Notes: generated by a model from the letters alone, not told the origin. DNA of 64,000 bases from Neoconidiobolus thromboides FSU 785 (GCA_025603075.1 MU626263.1:170940-234939), one strand, 5' to 3'. Positions 40,574 to 53,199 are shown, counted from the stretch's first letter. Made by a program: numbers and translations.

Positions 40574-41956
40574 TTACATGATAATTTGAGGCTCAGTGAT
40601 GTTATCTGAGATTGACTTATGAGGCAAGATACGTCCACCATTGATGAAGATTTCATCTTTAACTGTGACGTCTTCTCCGAGTACTGAAACACCTTCAAGT
40701 CGGCACTAAAAAACCAGTTACTAAAATTATACTTAACATGATATTGAACTTACCCAGCGTCCAATAGTGGAATGCCATCCAACAATGGAGCTGTATACCC
40801 ACGAGTGGTCTTTGATTTTGGCTCCCTCTAAAATGACGCAACGTTGCAAACGGACACCATCACCAATTACAACATTTGGGCCAATAGTAACATTAGGACC
40901 AATGCGGCATCCCTTGCCGATCTTAGCACTAGGATCAATAAGAACATTACCGACAACGTAATCTTCACTTGAGCTTGCTAACAAACTAGATTGCTTTTTA
41001 GCTAAGCTAGAAAGATATAAACAAGTTCCAGTAAGGAAATCCTTTGGCTGACCTACGTCCATCCAAAAGCCTTCTAATTCAAAGGAGTGTAGTTGCTTAT
41101 CACCAGCCATGAATGGGAATACTTCTTTTTCGATTGAAGTTGGCTTTAACTATAAACAATTGTAAACAAATGTTATAAATATATATAGTAGTAAATTACT
41201 TCAATACGATTAAGTATTTTTGGTGAGAATATATATATACCTGCATTGATTTTGTTACTAACAAACTCAACGGGTTTCTCAACAAAAGAATGAATGGTTG
41301 AGCTATCTGCTTCATTAACGATAACACCATATTTGGAAGGTTCTTCAACGCGTGTTACCTGACATTTTTTGTTAATTTTTTTTCATGACAAAATTTAATA
41401 AGTTTACGGCAATAGTGCCTTCACAGCCATGTGCGGTGTGGAAATCCCGTAATTTTTCAAAAGGAAAGTCACAGATAATATCACTATTTAATACAAAGAA
41501 AGGAGAATCGTCTTGACCAAGGATTTCACGAGCAAGTGCAAGTGGACCAGCTAAAAAAGTTAGTTAAAATCAAACTAAGTTAACTTAATATTACCTGTGC
41601 CTAATGGCTCAGTTTCGACAGAAAAAGTAATACGAATATTATACTCTTTTTCATATTTTTGTAATACAGCTACCATAGTCTCCGGACGATAGTTAACTGC
41701 AAGTACAACATCAGTTACACCAGCCTAAAGTCATCAGTTAGTATTTGCTTTACTTCAGCTGATATATATTTCAACTTACTTTGACTAAACCTTCGATTTG
41801 ATGTAAAATCATAGGTCTGTTAGCAAACTCCACCAGGGGCTTGGGTAAAGATAAGGTAAGAGGTCTAAGACGAGTACCGAAACCTAAATACCGTTAACAA
41901 ATATTTACTATGTAGTAGTACAAAATATTACCACCGACTAAAATAAGAGCTTTCAT
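40574..41956 (-). CDS. PSA1: Mannose-1-phosphate guanylyltransferase (GDP-mannose pyrophosphorylase)
   Basis: Makes GDP-mannose for protein glycosylation, GPI anchors and cell-wall mannans; cytosolic. Exons give MKALILVGG, then [20 protein letters not shown] (nucleotidyltransferase signature), [39 protein letters not shown] and [20 protein letters not shown]. Next is [19 protein letters not shown], then the left-handed beta-helix hexapeptide part ([20 protein letters not shown]), ending [17 protein letters not shown]. This matches the family end to end (about 360 residues). Introns are 40-60 bp. The last exon starts near 40705. Confidence 0.96.
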
Positions 41957-42848
41957 TTTCAACTACTATGTTATAAAATTAAATTTTAAAAGTTTTTCGC
42001 TTGGAATTTATTCCTTTCTTTTATATCCTTAAATTGTCAATCTAATTCTTTGAAGTGCCATTGAATTATTTGCTTATCATTGGCTGAGTTCTTACTATCC
42101 CATATACCTCTGCCACTATTTAAATTTGTATTCAATATACTATAGCCAATGGTACCTCTTGAGTAAGCAAAATTTAAAAGGCTTGCAATCAAATTGAAGC
42201 CCATCAAATAGCTTAAAGATGTTGGTAATTGGCTCTAATATTTATTAATAAATAAAGTTATAAACAGAATTATTAAAGTATTTTTAATCAATGTTTTCAT
42301 GTATTAGTCTATGTGCTGTTCTTTTATTGGTACAATCAGGTTTTAATTCTGGTCTTGATTTATTTTTAGCCTTTCCATTTTCAAGGCTATTATAATCATG
42401 GTTTTTATTCTTCATTATGATTGGTTGTTTTATAATGCTTTCGGGAATTTAGAACCCTAGTACTTGATAGTTGAGTGATTTATCATTGTTCTATTATATA
42501 TTATATCATTTCACAAACTATAAAGTTTATTAATATTCTAATATAACCAAGGCTACCAACTTCTTAATTTTATTCTATAAGTAAAAGGGCATGGAAAGAT
42601 ATAGTTTATGTTATATATATATAAAAATACTAAGAATAAGGCTTAACTTTAAAGACCGGAAAATCTTTCTATTTTTTGTTCACCTTTAAACATTTAGAAG
42701 ATGAAAAATTTAGTAGATAAATTCTTAAATAGGAAAAACATGCTTACGTACAGTGGGCTTTGAAAGGGGACTCAAAAAAATCCCCAATGTTTATTTCAAG
42801 CTAAAATCTATTAATTGATAAAAAATACTTTAAACTATTCAAAACCGC

Positions 42849-42929
42849 ATATAGGGATATCCATTTTGGTTCCATTTATTTTCACCTTTAAGCACTATTA
42901 AGTGGAAAATTTTTGAAATTTTTATATAA
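42849..42929 (+). mobile_element. Degenerate hairpin MITE relic
   Basis: ATATAGGGATATCCATTTTGG, with TTCACCTTTAAGCACTATTA and GTGGAAAATTTT in family order. Immediately followed by a better copy in the same orientation. Confidence 0.55.
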
Positions 42930-43030
42930 ACGAGGATGCTTTTGGTTTCATTACTTTTTCATTTTTTGAGTACTATTTGCGCGGAAAATTTATTAGTAAA
43001 ATTCTTAAAAAACAAAAACATCTTCAAATA
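42930..43030 (+). mobile_element. Hairpin MITE copy 11
   Basis: ACGAGGATGCTTTTGGTTTC, TTTTGAGTACTATTTGCGCG and AGTAAAATTCTTAAAAAACA, ending AACATCTTCAAAT. Forms a tandem pair with the relic at 42849. Confidence 0.75.
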
Positions 43031-43452
43031 AAGATGGCTTATATAAAGGTGTTCTTGTTTTCACTTTTTTCTTTTTTCAGTATTATTGAATGGAAAAAAT
43101 GTTATAAATTTTTTGAAAAAAGACATCTACATGTATATTTTACTATTAAACATTATAATAAAGCTTTATCTTAATAAACTCTAATAAAATCATCTACAAA
43201 ATTATTTACATTAAAAAAATATAAATTATTACAACTTATATTTTAAATAACTTAAAAATGGATTAAAAATAGAATATTATATATTTCAAATTTAATAGTG
43301 CTTTATTTGATTTATCTAAAATTTTAATATTGTATAGGCCCTTGCTAAAGATCTAAAAATCTAGTTATTAAATATTTTCTATTTACAAAATTTGTTATAG
43401 TTTATCTATAGTAAAATTAGTTAAATAGCTTATAACTATTTTTATATTAAAA

Positions 43453-43550
43453 TATGAGGGTGTATTTTCTTGTTCAAGAATTTTACTACCAATTTTTCCG
43501 CTCAAACAGCGTTTAAAAATGGAAGTTAAACTAAAAAATACCCTTATATT
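43453..43550 (-). mobile_element. Hairpin MITE copy 12
   Basis: TATGAGGGTGTATTTTCTTG to AATACCCTTATA, with TTTTTCCGCTCAAACAGCG in the middle. The GAAAAAG segment is shortened. Confidence 0.75.
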
Positions 43551-43579
43551 TATATTATTAGCGTATATTGAATTTGGAT

Positions 43580-43666
43580 CAGTGTAAACTGCGAACTATT
43601 TGCCTAATTAACAATAATTATGAAAAAACTATTAGTGGTTGGGCAAATAGTTCCTAGTCTTTACTG
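43580..43666. repeat. Imperfect inverted repeat (hairpin)
   Basis: CAGTGTAAACTGCGAACTAT TTGCC on the left pairs with GGCAAATAGTTCCTAGTC TTTACTG on the right, around a loop of about 35 bp. Possibly a small foldback element unrelated to the main MITE family. Confidence 0.65.
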
Positions 43667-43688
43667 GTTTACAAGTTTAAATACACAT

Positions 43689-43795
43689 TATATCTTTTTG
43701 GTTTCATCTACTTGTCCGTTTTTTTGAGTACCATTGAGCAAAAAATTGTTAGTAGGATTTAAATAAAAATACATATTTGCACATTATAATTTCAT
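43689..43795 (+). mobile_element. Degenerate hairpin MITE relic
   Basis: TTTTTGGTTTCATCTACTTG, TTTTTTGAGTACCATTGAGC, AAAAAATTGTTAGTAGGATT and AAAATACATATTTGC retain family order. Both termini are decayed. Confidence 0.5.
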
Positions 43796-44433
43796 ACTTG
43801 TATATATTAACTTACACTTTTTATACCGTTATCATTCAATTATGGCACCATAAAAAACAAAGATTAATATGTTTATAATGCCCCTAGTATTTTATGTTGA
43901 TACTGTGTTTAAACATTAATTTTGATAATAAAACGTAAACAAATATTTAAAAAAGTAATTTTTTGATATATTCGATTTCAGGAGTAATAACTGACGTTTT
44001 ATATTATTTTTAATTGTATTAAAATACTTGATACATTAAAGTGAGCCAGAGTTGTTGTGACAATTTTTATTTTTCTATATTTGTTTCTGTTTTAATATAC
44101 CGGATTTTCCAAAAATGTAGTTTTTTATTATACAATTCAATATCGTAGATTAACTCAATTCTAGAGCACTATAGGTATATTAAGCTCCAATCTGTTAACA
44201 AAACAAGTTATCTTCAGTTTATTTGTACGTATTTGTATAACTTGCAATTTATTAAACTAAAGCAAAAGGTGTATCGAAATGTTTAGACCATATAATAAAC
44301 AAAGCTTAAAATCAGCTTAATTTTTTATTAGCTGCTTAACTATCAGTTATTTATTATAAAACTTAATTTCAATACTATTCATCAAAACGCCAAAGATAAG
44401 CTTATCAAATCGTTAATATTCGTATTTTCAGTG

Positions 44434-47400
44434 TTATGTATAATTTTTTAAACTATCTTCCATCTCCATAGTTTGATAGATGGTTATAGGTTTACTAAAA
44501 AAATGTTAACTATTTATTCATATATAGTATGGTAATAAACTTACATATCTCCATTTTTAAATGCAGCTAAACTTAAAATCCTAGATTTCTCTCCCAACCT
44601 TGATCGGGTCAATGTACTGGGTGAGAAATACGCCACAGTATCCAATTTAAAATTATGCTGTTCAAGCACGCAATTGATAATTAGTGGCGTAAGCATTTGG
44701 CATCTTTCTGGTTCCAACGCACCTGGATGATTGTTTTTGATTTCAACCATTAATAATATTCTCTCTGCATCCAAAAGTCCAATCATAGCACCCCCAGAGA
44801 CAATTTGAGAATGACAAGCTTCAATTGACTGTTCAACATCAAATGTAAAATGAGAAATACCATCTACATCAAAGGTTTGATCCATTGGCCCTAATACATA
44901 CAGCAAGGGTGATGTTGCAATAATTTCTTCAATAGGGCGAGTATCATGACGTATATCAGGGTACAAGAAACCAAGGTCTCCAGTTCGTACATAAAATAGA
45001 GAAGGGTCACCACCCTGTATCTGTGCTCCAAACCTAGATGCTTCAAACTCATTTGAAGGAAAATATAAACCATCTGAAACGGAATCACTGGATATCCATA
45101 TCTCACCTATCTCATTTAATTGGCATACTGTTGATGTTACTGGGTTCACTATGGCTACCATTGTGTCTCTACTTATACGACCAGAATCAAGAATACGCAA
45201 TCCTGGTTCGTTATCTTCTAAGGGACGTACACGTCCCATCCTAAGCGAGGGGAAATGTAAATTAAGTTCTAAACTTGCTTGGCCTAGATGAGCACGATGA
45301 CTAATTAATGTGTGAAAGGGTGTTGTATAAGATTGAGCAAAGGCAGAACTATCCAATTTACTTCCTAAAGTCAAGGTCATGGCTAATTGTATTATGCTTT
45401 CATCTGGTCTAGATTCCATAGGTATCAATAAACACCTTAATCTACTTAGAGGATAATTTTGGAATTCGGATTGAGAAATAGATGTTGTTGCATGTTTAAT
45501 CATAGGTGGAGTAGCATATGAAGCAACACAGCCGTTATTACCTATCAAATTAAACCATGATTTAGGTGAATAAGCAAAATCCGATTGATCGAAATGAATG
45601 GTATGACAACCAACATAGATGCCAAGTAAGGCAAAATGTAGGAAGCCAATTCCATTATAAACCCTAGCACAAGTCACTAGAGGACGAGAGGCTGTCAACC
45701 CGAGCTCATATTTATGAAGTTTACATTGATGAAGAAGAGAAGGGGCATTAAAAGAAATACACTGTCTTTCCATATCAGCAGAGAAATACAGTAACACTAA
45801 CACACCTAATACACCAGTGTAAAGCCCTTCCAATCTAGCTTTACTTTTTGGAATTTTAGTAACATTTACTAGTGGTGGAAGTACAAATCCTGGCTTATTT
45901 TTAAACATGGCTTGTATCCCTTTATTCTTCAACCTTTCTTCTGTTACTGGATTAACTAATATTAATTTGATTTTGAAATCAATAATCAGCTTTTGTAATG
46001 TAAGTATCTCTTCCTTAATTCTTGTATTATCAAAGTCCCAATAAGGTATGACTACCATGTTAGCAGCAAGTGCGGCATGAACACTAGTGAGATAATCGAG
46101 TCCTGGTGGCATAAGTATAAGAATAGGTGATTGTGCTGGTATTTTTTGAGTAACAAGGTAGTGAGCAAGCGTTAACACTTTCATATTAATCTTTGAGAAA
46201 CTAAGTGATTTGGATTCCTTTCCTTTTGTATCCACGATTGAAAAAGCAGGGTCACTTCCCATTGCAGTAGAACGCCATTGTAGTAATTGAGTAATTGATT
46301 TAAAGCCTTCTAAATCTGAACCAAATCTTTCATCAATTGCAGGCGGGATAATTTCCATTCCAGTATGCTGAGCAATTTTATAATAAGCATCCTCCTCATC
46401 ATAAGAAAGCAATGAATCATGACTGGATGAAATATTTGAATGGATGGTAGTAAACAAGATTGGTAGTTCACCAGATAAAAGTAATTTTCTAGTACGATGA
46501 TAATTGATAATCTCAATCCCATTACGGAATCTACGTGGTAATGTACCTGGCTTAACCAAAAGTACGATGAATGGATTAATCTTATGAAACTCAGTACAAT
46601 TTTTTCTTATGGATGATGAGATTAGTGATAATGCTTCTTTATCTGTTACTTTTGTCTCTGCTCCAACAACACAAGCTGGCAATCCGCGGGAAGTCACTTC
46701 AAATATAGTACAGTCTTCTACCTTATTTATAGTATTTAGTATGGTATTGGTGATATCTTCAGAATAATTGATAGTGATTGTAGGAATACGCGTATCTTGA
46801 ATAGAATGTTGGGATCCTGGACTATGACTTGAAATTAAATCCTGAGTGTGGATAAGTTGATTCAACCAGCCAAATATGACAAGTTGCTGGTCCACTAAAG
46901 AGCCGGACAATCCAGTACGTAAAAACTCGCCTTCAAGAGGTTGTAAAGTATCAGGGAAAAAAGCCGTTGCCCTAAACTCTGTAGCTGTTAAAGTTGGCAT
47001 ATTCCAATACCCGCCACTTAAAGCAGGCGAATCTACCCATATCTCACCCACCATATCTGGTGAACACACTGTATTATCTATTGGGTTTACGATAATCACT
47101 GTAACTTCTGGCATAAGATTACCAAAAGAAGTTGTTTTTAAAACATGTGGATCTACTTTATTCGTAATGATTTCAGCTGGTAATTGATTCGCCTCATATT
47201 GACGTATCCTTTGTAAGCTTAATATTTCCCTATCTAAATATAACAATCTTGGATCAATTTCTATGTCACTATGGTCCTGGTTACGTGGCTCCCCAATACT
47301 TACAATCATACCACCATGATTGGTTAGACTACACACAGGGGCAAGTACATCCCAAGGATCTTTGCATCCAAAAGGATTAAGGAAGTTTTGTACTAAGTCT

Positions 47401-50090
47401 CTATCAGCAGAAGTATCAGGCACAAGTGAATCAATCATTAGCATTTCTAGTGAATCTAAAGCTTGTGAGTCTGGGTTTCTAGTAGGATTGCCTTGATGAT
47501 ATAAAATTGTTTTTTTAAGTCCTGAATAATCGACCACTGTGTAATGAGCTGTTTACAAGGCATTTAATAAAAAGTTATAGCTTGAATTAGTGAATGCGTT
47601 ACCTTTATATTTTGACAAGCAATTAAGAAATCCCTGAGGTAAATCAAAGATGGCACTGCTAACATAAATGGCATGTAGCCCACAGAAAGGAGCAATAAAT
47701 CCCCCTAATAAAAGTCCCAAATGGGCTCTTGGCTCAATACCAATCACCAAATTTTTATTTCCGCTATGGCTTGTTTGGACTGGTAAATTTGGATTATTAG
47801 AATAACTAGATCCATTTGGCAGAGGTGATCTTTCTGGGTATTTTGTATTAGCGAGGCTACTTCTAAGTGGAAGGAACTCCCTAAAAGATTGACACTGAGC
47901 CATAATTGTACGATGGCTTATCCCAATTCCTTTAAGTTCTCCAGAAATATCTTTACTATACTCAATCATTGCTAAATCACTTAATGCTGCTGGGTCTTTA
48001 AATGCTATAAGTCTTTTCTTTTTGAATGTTTGTGTAATCGTCTCTGATGGTCTTAACCACTCAAACTTATTTGTCCAATTATCTGCGTTTGAGCTACCTC
48101 CCTTAGAAATTGATTTATAGTTGGTTTCTGTTGATAAAACAGCAACAGAGCCCGAGTCATTGAGAATATACATCAAATCATCCAAAGTCTCAGTAACTAC
48201 AATAGGTACAGCGACTAAACCCGCAATAAAGCAACCAAACACAGCAGCTAAAAACTCTGAAATTTCTACTTTACGAAAGAATAAGCCAATCCTACTTCCA
48301 CTAGGGTATCTGACCCCCTTTTTATTAATTAGAAGTGAATAATACCTTTCTACTAAAAAATGAAACTTTTCCCAGCTTAAACTGCTAGCTTCTTTTCCTT
48401 TCGAATCAATCACTGTATAAGCAATCGCTTTTGGGGTATTTAACGAACGATGATTTAATACTCCAATGACATTGGGGTAATTTGAAAGTGGCTTGTTTTC
48501 ATTATAACCATAATATGATGATGATGCTTCTCTAGAGCCAATTGAGTTGTGACTTGAAGTGATTGAATTCCTACGCCTACCTCTTCCTACATCATACGAA
48601 TTCCTACTGCTTTCATAATCAATATCAAAATTTCCTACTTTCTCATAACTTTGTGAAGAACCAATTCCATAACTTCCTTGTTCGCTATATCGGTTATTGG
48701 ACATTTCTAATTAAAATTTAAGCTTGATTAATCTAAAAATTTAACCTTTTATTGACTTGGTTACCTCTAGATCCCCCATAATCCATCTTATCTGAATTTC
48801 TATATCCCCCAGGCGAGTGATGTTGTGCATATGACTCACTCCTTGTATGCTGCATATTTCTTGGATAAATTGGACCTAAACAATGAGTTTTAGATACAAG
48901 AAGGTTAAATTGCTCTTACTTTCATCAATCGAATGAAAATGGGTAACTGGTCGGCGAGGTTCATTCCTATTATTTCCTTGATTATAGCGGTCCATCTCAC
49001 TCACTCCAGAATGATGGCGTTGATGTGAATTTGGTTTATATGGCTTTTCAAATCGAATACCTTCACTTGTACCTCTAGGCATAGTGCGAAACTTGGATTC
49101 TGTAGTCAAGTTGTTCATAGCATTATTGGCGTTACTGTTGGAGTAAGTTGGACTTATTCTACTTGGATTATTTGAATAAGTTGGCTTTGTAATAACTTCA
49201 AGTTTGGTTGTAGTTTGACCAAAGCCCCCATAATTATTATGCATTGAAATATCCTCACCAGATCGATACCTTGAGTTGGATTTAATGCTGTTTTTACTGG
49301 AGTACTCTTGATTATGTTGGTCGCGGTTCGGCTTTACAGATGGTTCAAAATAAGCATTATTTTCAACAGGTTGCTGATCATAATAACTGTTATAAGATTG
49401 TTCGCGGTTTGATTTTATAGATGGTTCAAAATATTTATTCTTCTCAACAATTTGGTTTTCATGATAATTATTGTATGGTTGATCTAATAACTTCGCTTCT
49501 TTTGGTTTAGCTATTGTAGAGTGGTTCAAGTAATTTCCTTCATCTTGATAAAGATGGTTATTTGGATACCTATCATGATGGCCATTATTTCCTCCTTCAT
49601 TTCCAATATAAGAGGGATTAATTTCATCAATCTGGTTAAAAAAGGAGTTAGTAGTAGATGGGTTATAGATTTTATCTTCAAACTGTTGTAAAGCTGCTTG
49701 AGGTTTAATGTTTAAATTGGAAAGGTTTTTCCCCACTTCATGCACTGGGTCATGGATCACAAGCTCTGTGGTATCATAGTTATTGTTATTTATATTACTA
49801 TAAATTGATTGGTTGATTGGAAAATCCATGGGTCCATTTTTGAGCTTTGGGCTATTCACTTTGATGATATCATTATCACTTTCAATATACATTGGAGAAT
49901 CGGATTGAGCTATTTCTTCTTCTTGTTTTGGTAAATAATTTTGTAAAAGCTTATTTAATTTTTTATCAAATCCTTTTTTAGTGATATCCCCCTCTTCCAA
50001 TTCCTTTTGTAATTCTTGGATTTCTTCTAATACATCGCTTGGTAAATCTAAATTTTGCGGGTAGCCTTGCATTGACAGTAACATACTCAT
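44434..50090 (-). CDS. DIP2/Cps1-like protein: DMAP1-binding domain plus two adenylation-like domains
   Basis: Large multidomain protein in the DIP2 family (fungal Cps1/Cmr2 relatives). The N-terminal DMAP1-binding region is MSMLLSMQGYPQNLDLPSDV, LEEIQELQKELEEGDITKKG, FDKKLNKLLQNYLPKQEEE. It is followed by a roughly 400-residue Asn/Ser/Tyr-rich linker. Two acyl-CoA-synthetase-like halves follow: first FLAAVFGCFIAGLVAVPIVV, SKDISGELKGIGISHRT and GEIWVDSPALSGGYW; second LAHYLVTQKIPAQSPILILM, GEIWISSDSVSDGLY and FYVRTGDLGFLYPDI. Exons: 50090 to about 48919, a short exon near 48875-48768, about 48708-47603, and 47536 on. An apparent TAA between the two long frames lies inside a 66-bp GT-AG intron (47537-47602) that restores frame. 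The protein ends either at 44541 (NGDM) or, if GTAAGT at about 44542 is used, at 44434 via a short last exon (IKPITIYQTMEMEDSL). DIP2 proteins handle fatty-acyl/lipid intermediates in eukaryotes. The exact reaction here is unknown. Confidence 0.85.
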
Positions 50091-50852
50091 CTACACTTTA
50101 AAAAATCAATTTTTTTAGTTAAAATGGTTAACTTAAATTGGTGGTGTAAAGTGAGTTTTGAGTTTTTTTTGAAAATATAACGTACTGATGGTAAAAAATA
50201 GTGATTTTTTTGACCTGATCTCATTTCAATAATAATATAGGTTATAAATAGAATCCTTTTTGAAATAAACTAAAATTAGATTAATTATTAGGACTTGTTA
50301 ATTAAAATAGAACTTTCATAAATTAATCACATTTTAAAAGCTGCCTTTAAATAATCTTTTGAACTATTTATAAGTTTATTTTTGAATCTATTATAATACA
50401 TTGATCAGAGAAAGTATTTAATATAACTTTTTAATTTTAAACGTTTTTTCGAGTCAATATTCTAATTTTAAAAAGGTAAGGTTTATTTTAAAACCATTTA
50501 TATTTGTTTTATAGCTAGTTACATTTAGATACCCTTATTTTTTAATTTGTTGTTAATATCTTTTGTAAGGAATCTACAGATGCTAGACAGCGAGTTAAAC
50601 TACAAATTCATTGTAAAAGATAGTGGGAGCAAATTAAAAAAAGTGCATAAATTTAACAGGTCCTATTGATATAACTTTAGCATTGTATAGCTGTTTCAAC
50701 TATTTTTGCGGACTGATTAGCAATAATTTTACAGTTTACTATTTCTAACTGATTCTTAGTTTATCATATATTTTGACAAAATTTGGTATATAATTTACTC
50801 TCAAATTAATTGCCAAGTAAATCATAAAAGAACTGCAATAGCTACAATAAGC

Positions 50853-50959
50853 ATACGGGGATGTACTTTTGTGTCTAAGAATTTTACTAATAAATTTTCC
50901 GCTTAAATAGCGCTTAAAAAATGGAAAAAATAATGAAGTCAAAAAAAACACTCCCATAT
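50853..50959 (-). mobile_element. Hairpin MITE copy 14
   Basis: ATACGGGGATGTACTTTTGTG to ACACTCCCATAT. Interior TTTTCCGCTTAAATAGCGCT and TGGAAAAAATAATGAAG intact. Confidence 0.8.
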
Positions 50960-51250
50960 TATTTTCGAAAACTTTGAACTTCTAACAAATAGATAACAAA
51001 AAGTAGACAAATTTATTATTTGAATTAAAAATGTGTCCCTTTTAAAGATTAAATTGAAGCTTCAAAATGTGATTAAACGTACTTTATCATTTAACATAAA
51101 ACAAATGCTTAAGCAACTTAGTTATTAAATTAATATGGTAGATAGAATTCTACTTCTCTCAAACTTCAAAACTATTTTTTTCATTGCTTTTTTAAGATTC
51201 TAGTGATTTAGTACTAAATTTTAGTGAAAATCTAAGTTTTGTAATAAGTA

Positions 51251-51355
51251 AATGAGAATGTATTTTTGTATTTAAGAATTTTACTAACAATTTTTCCACT
51301 CAAATAGCGCTTAAAAAATGGAAAAATAATGAAACTAAAAAAAACAGCCCCAAAT
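51251..51355 (-). mobile_element. Hairpin MITE copy 15
   Basis: AATGAGAATGTATTTTTGTA to AACAGCCCCAAAT. It shares the AACAGCCCC right end with the copy at 53200, so these two may form a subfamily. Confidence 0.8.
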
Positions 51356-51725
51356 ATTGATTTAGTTTGAAATTTTAAACTATAAAAAAAACTATTCACA
51401 TAAGCAACATGATTCAATAGTTAACTTTATTTAGTTTTTTTAGTTTGGGGCTTATTTTTAATAAATTTTTATATAAAGCTAGGTATAACAAAATGTTTAA
51501 AATGAAATTTAAAAAAACAAAGAATATTATACAAATAAATATTTTTTAACAAATTATCAATTTTAATTAATTAAATAAGTAATAAAAAATAATATACAAT
51601 GATGCCTAAAATAGTTTTAAAATTTATCTAAAAATTAACTTAAATTTTAATATAATAAAGAGAAATATATAATATAGACATTTTTATTTACATTAGTTTT
51701 AATAATTACTTATAATAATCCAGAG

Positions 51726-52388
51726 TTTGTGAAATCTGGTACTCAGGGTTTGGAGTCAAGAACAGCTATTGCTGGGTTGACTACACTATAAGTCGAAAAG
51801 TCTTAGTTTATGTGACTAAGATAGACTTGGATTATGAGGAATAGCATGTAATAGGTTACAAGCTATATAAGACAAATATAATAGAGAATACTAATGTAAA
51901 AATCTATGTAAAATACTATTAAGAAAACTTAGTGGCTTTATTAAATGTTCGAGATATCAAAGAATAATTAGTTAAAAAGCCTCGAAATACTATACTCTGT
52001 AAACTCTTTTATACTCTGAAAAGTATAAATGTCAAAATGAGGAGATAATATTCTTTGTGATGGAGCTAGAAATTCTCATAGCAAATCAAAATAAGAACGT
52101 GGAACTGATTTTCTCCGAACTCGAGAACACAACATCTTAGACGATTGTTATGCTATAATTAACCATGGGACTGACAAAGCGATATTTCACGCTTAATAGT
52201 ATTCTACATAGATTTTGCATTAGTATTGTCTATTCTATTTGTCTTATATAGTCTGTAGCCTATTACGTACTATTCTTCATAATTCAAGTCTATCTTAGTC
52301 ACATACACTAAGACTTTTCGACTTATAGTATAGTCAACCAGGCAATAGCTGTTTTTGACTGCAAACACTGAGTACCAGATTTCACAAA
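51726..52388. mobile_element. Intact long-inverted-repeat (foldback) element, 663 bp
   Basis: Left arm (51726-51923) and right arm (52192-52388) are near-perfect inverted repeats of about 197 bp. The outer ends are TTTGTGAAATCTGGTACTCAG and its complement CTGAGTACCAGATTTCACAAA. The 268-bp centre has no coding capacity. No obvious target duplication is visible at the flanks. A truncated second copy is at 1335-1895. It is a non-autonomous element, and the mobilising transposase is not in this window. Confidence 0.88.
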
Positions 52389-52557
52389 TATCAATATTAT
52401 TTAAATTATTAATAGTTAAGTTAATAAATAACCAAAAAGTAAATAATTGTAATAATAAATAAAAATTATTGTTATATTGCTTATATCACATAAAGATGGT
52501 TAATTATAGTCTAGGGATAACCACCCTTCCTATGCAGCTACTTATTAAATTAAAATA

Positions 52558-52664
52558 ATATGAGGGTATTTTTTTGACTTCATCGCTTTTTCCATTTTTA
52601 AGCACTATTTGAACGGAAAAATTGTTAGTAAAATTCTTAAACAAAAAAATATATCCCCATATAT
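52558..52664 (+). mobile_element. Hairpin MITE copy 16
   Basis: TATGAGGGTATTTTTTTGAC to ATATATCCCCATATA, TA at both outer ends. Confidence 0.8.
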
Positions 52665-52786
52665 CAATAACATAATTATAATATTAAAATCATTTATTTA
52701 ATAGTAAATCTGTCATGTTAGCTATAGAACAGTCAATAGTAAATATTCAAAAATCAGATAAAAAACTGACTAATTGAATATTCACA

Positions 52787-52851
52787 TATTTTATATTTTA
52801 TATTTTATATTTTATATTTTATATTTTATATTTTATATTTTATATTTTATT
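52787..52851. repeat. AT microsatellite, 7-bp unit
   Basis: About nine units of ATATTTT in tandem with no visible interruption. Confidence 0.9.
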
Positions 52852-52937
52852 TGTTTTGGTTTGGCAAATAGTCTATTAGAAAAACATTTATTCTTATTAT
52901 TTCAAAAAGAAATTAATATGATTTTATAAAAATTAAC

Positions 52938-53043
52938 ATATGGGGATGTATTTTTGTGTTTAAGAATTTACTAATAATTTTTCTACTCAAATAACGCTTA
53001 AAAAATGGAAAAAGTAATGAAGCCAAAAAAACACCCCCATATG
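52938..53043 (-). mobile_element. Hairpin MITE copy 17 (family reference)
   Basis: Best-preserved copy. Outer inverted repeats TATGGGGATGTATTTTTGTG and CCAAAAAAACACCCCCATA are flanked by TA. An inner inverted repeat (TTTTTC at left, GGAAAAA at right) brackets a core containing CTCAAATAACGCTTAAAAAA. The element of about 105 bp can fold into one long nested hairpin. It has no coding capacity. The TA ends fit a Tc1/mariner-type target duplication. That class assignment is inference. Confidence 0.85.
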
Positions 53044-53199
53044 CTATCAATAAAAAAGGATTTGTACTTGTTTAATATTAAGTTAATATTCAATGATTAT
53101 AAATAATATTCAATTTCAATTAGTTAAATTTAAGTTTCAAAGTTCTACTCATTTTAACTTAAACTCAACAATTTTAATTTTGAAACGAACTATTTACTA

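Larger units (their letters stand above)
41957..44433. other. Intergenic region rich in MITE relics
   Basis: No supported gene. It holds MITE copies at 42849-42929 (degenerate), 42930-43030, 43453-43550 and 43689-43795 (degenerate), and an imperfect hairpin at 43580-43666. A 65-codon open frame at 42977 is MITE sequence. Confidence 0.6.

Noticed and set aside
47551..47553. In-frame stop between the two long frames of the DIP2/Cps1-like gene, suggesting a broken gene
   Set aside because: A GT-AG intron at 47537-47602 removes it and joins SKYK to VVDYSGLKK in frame.
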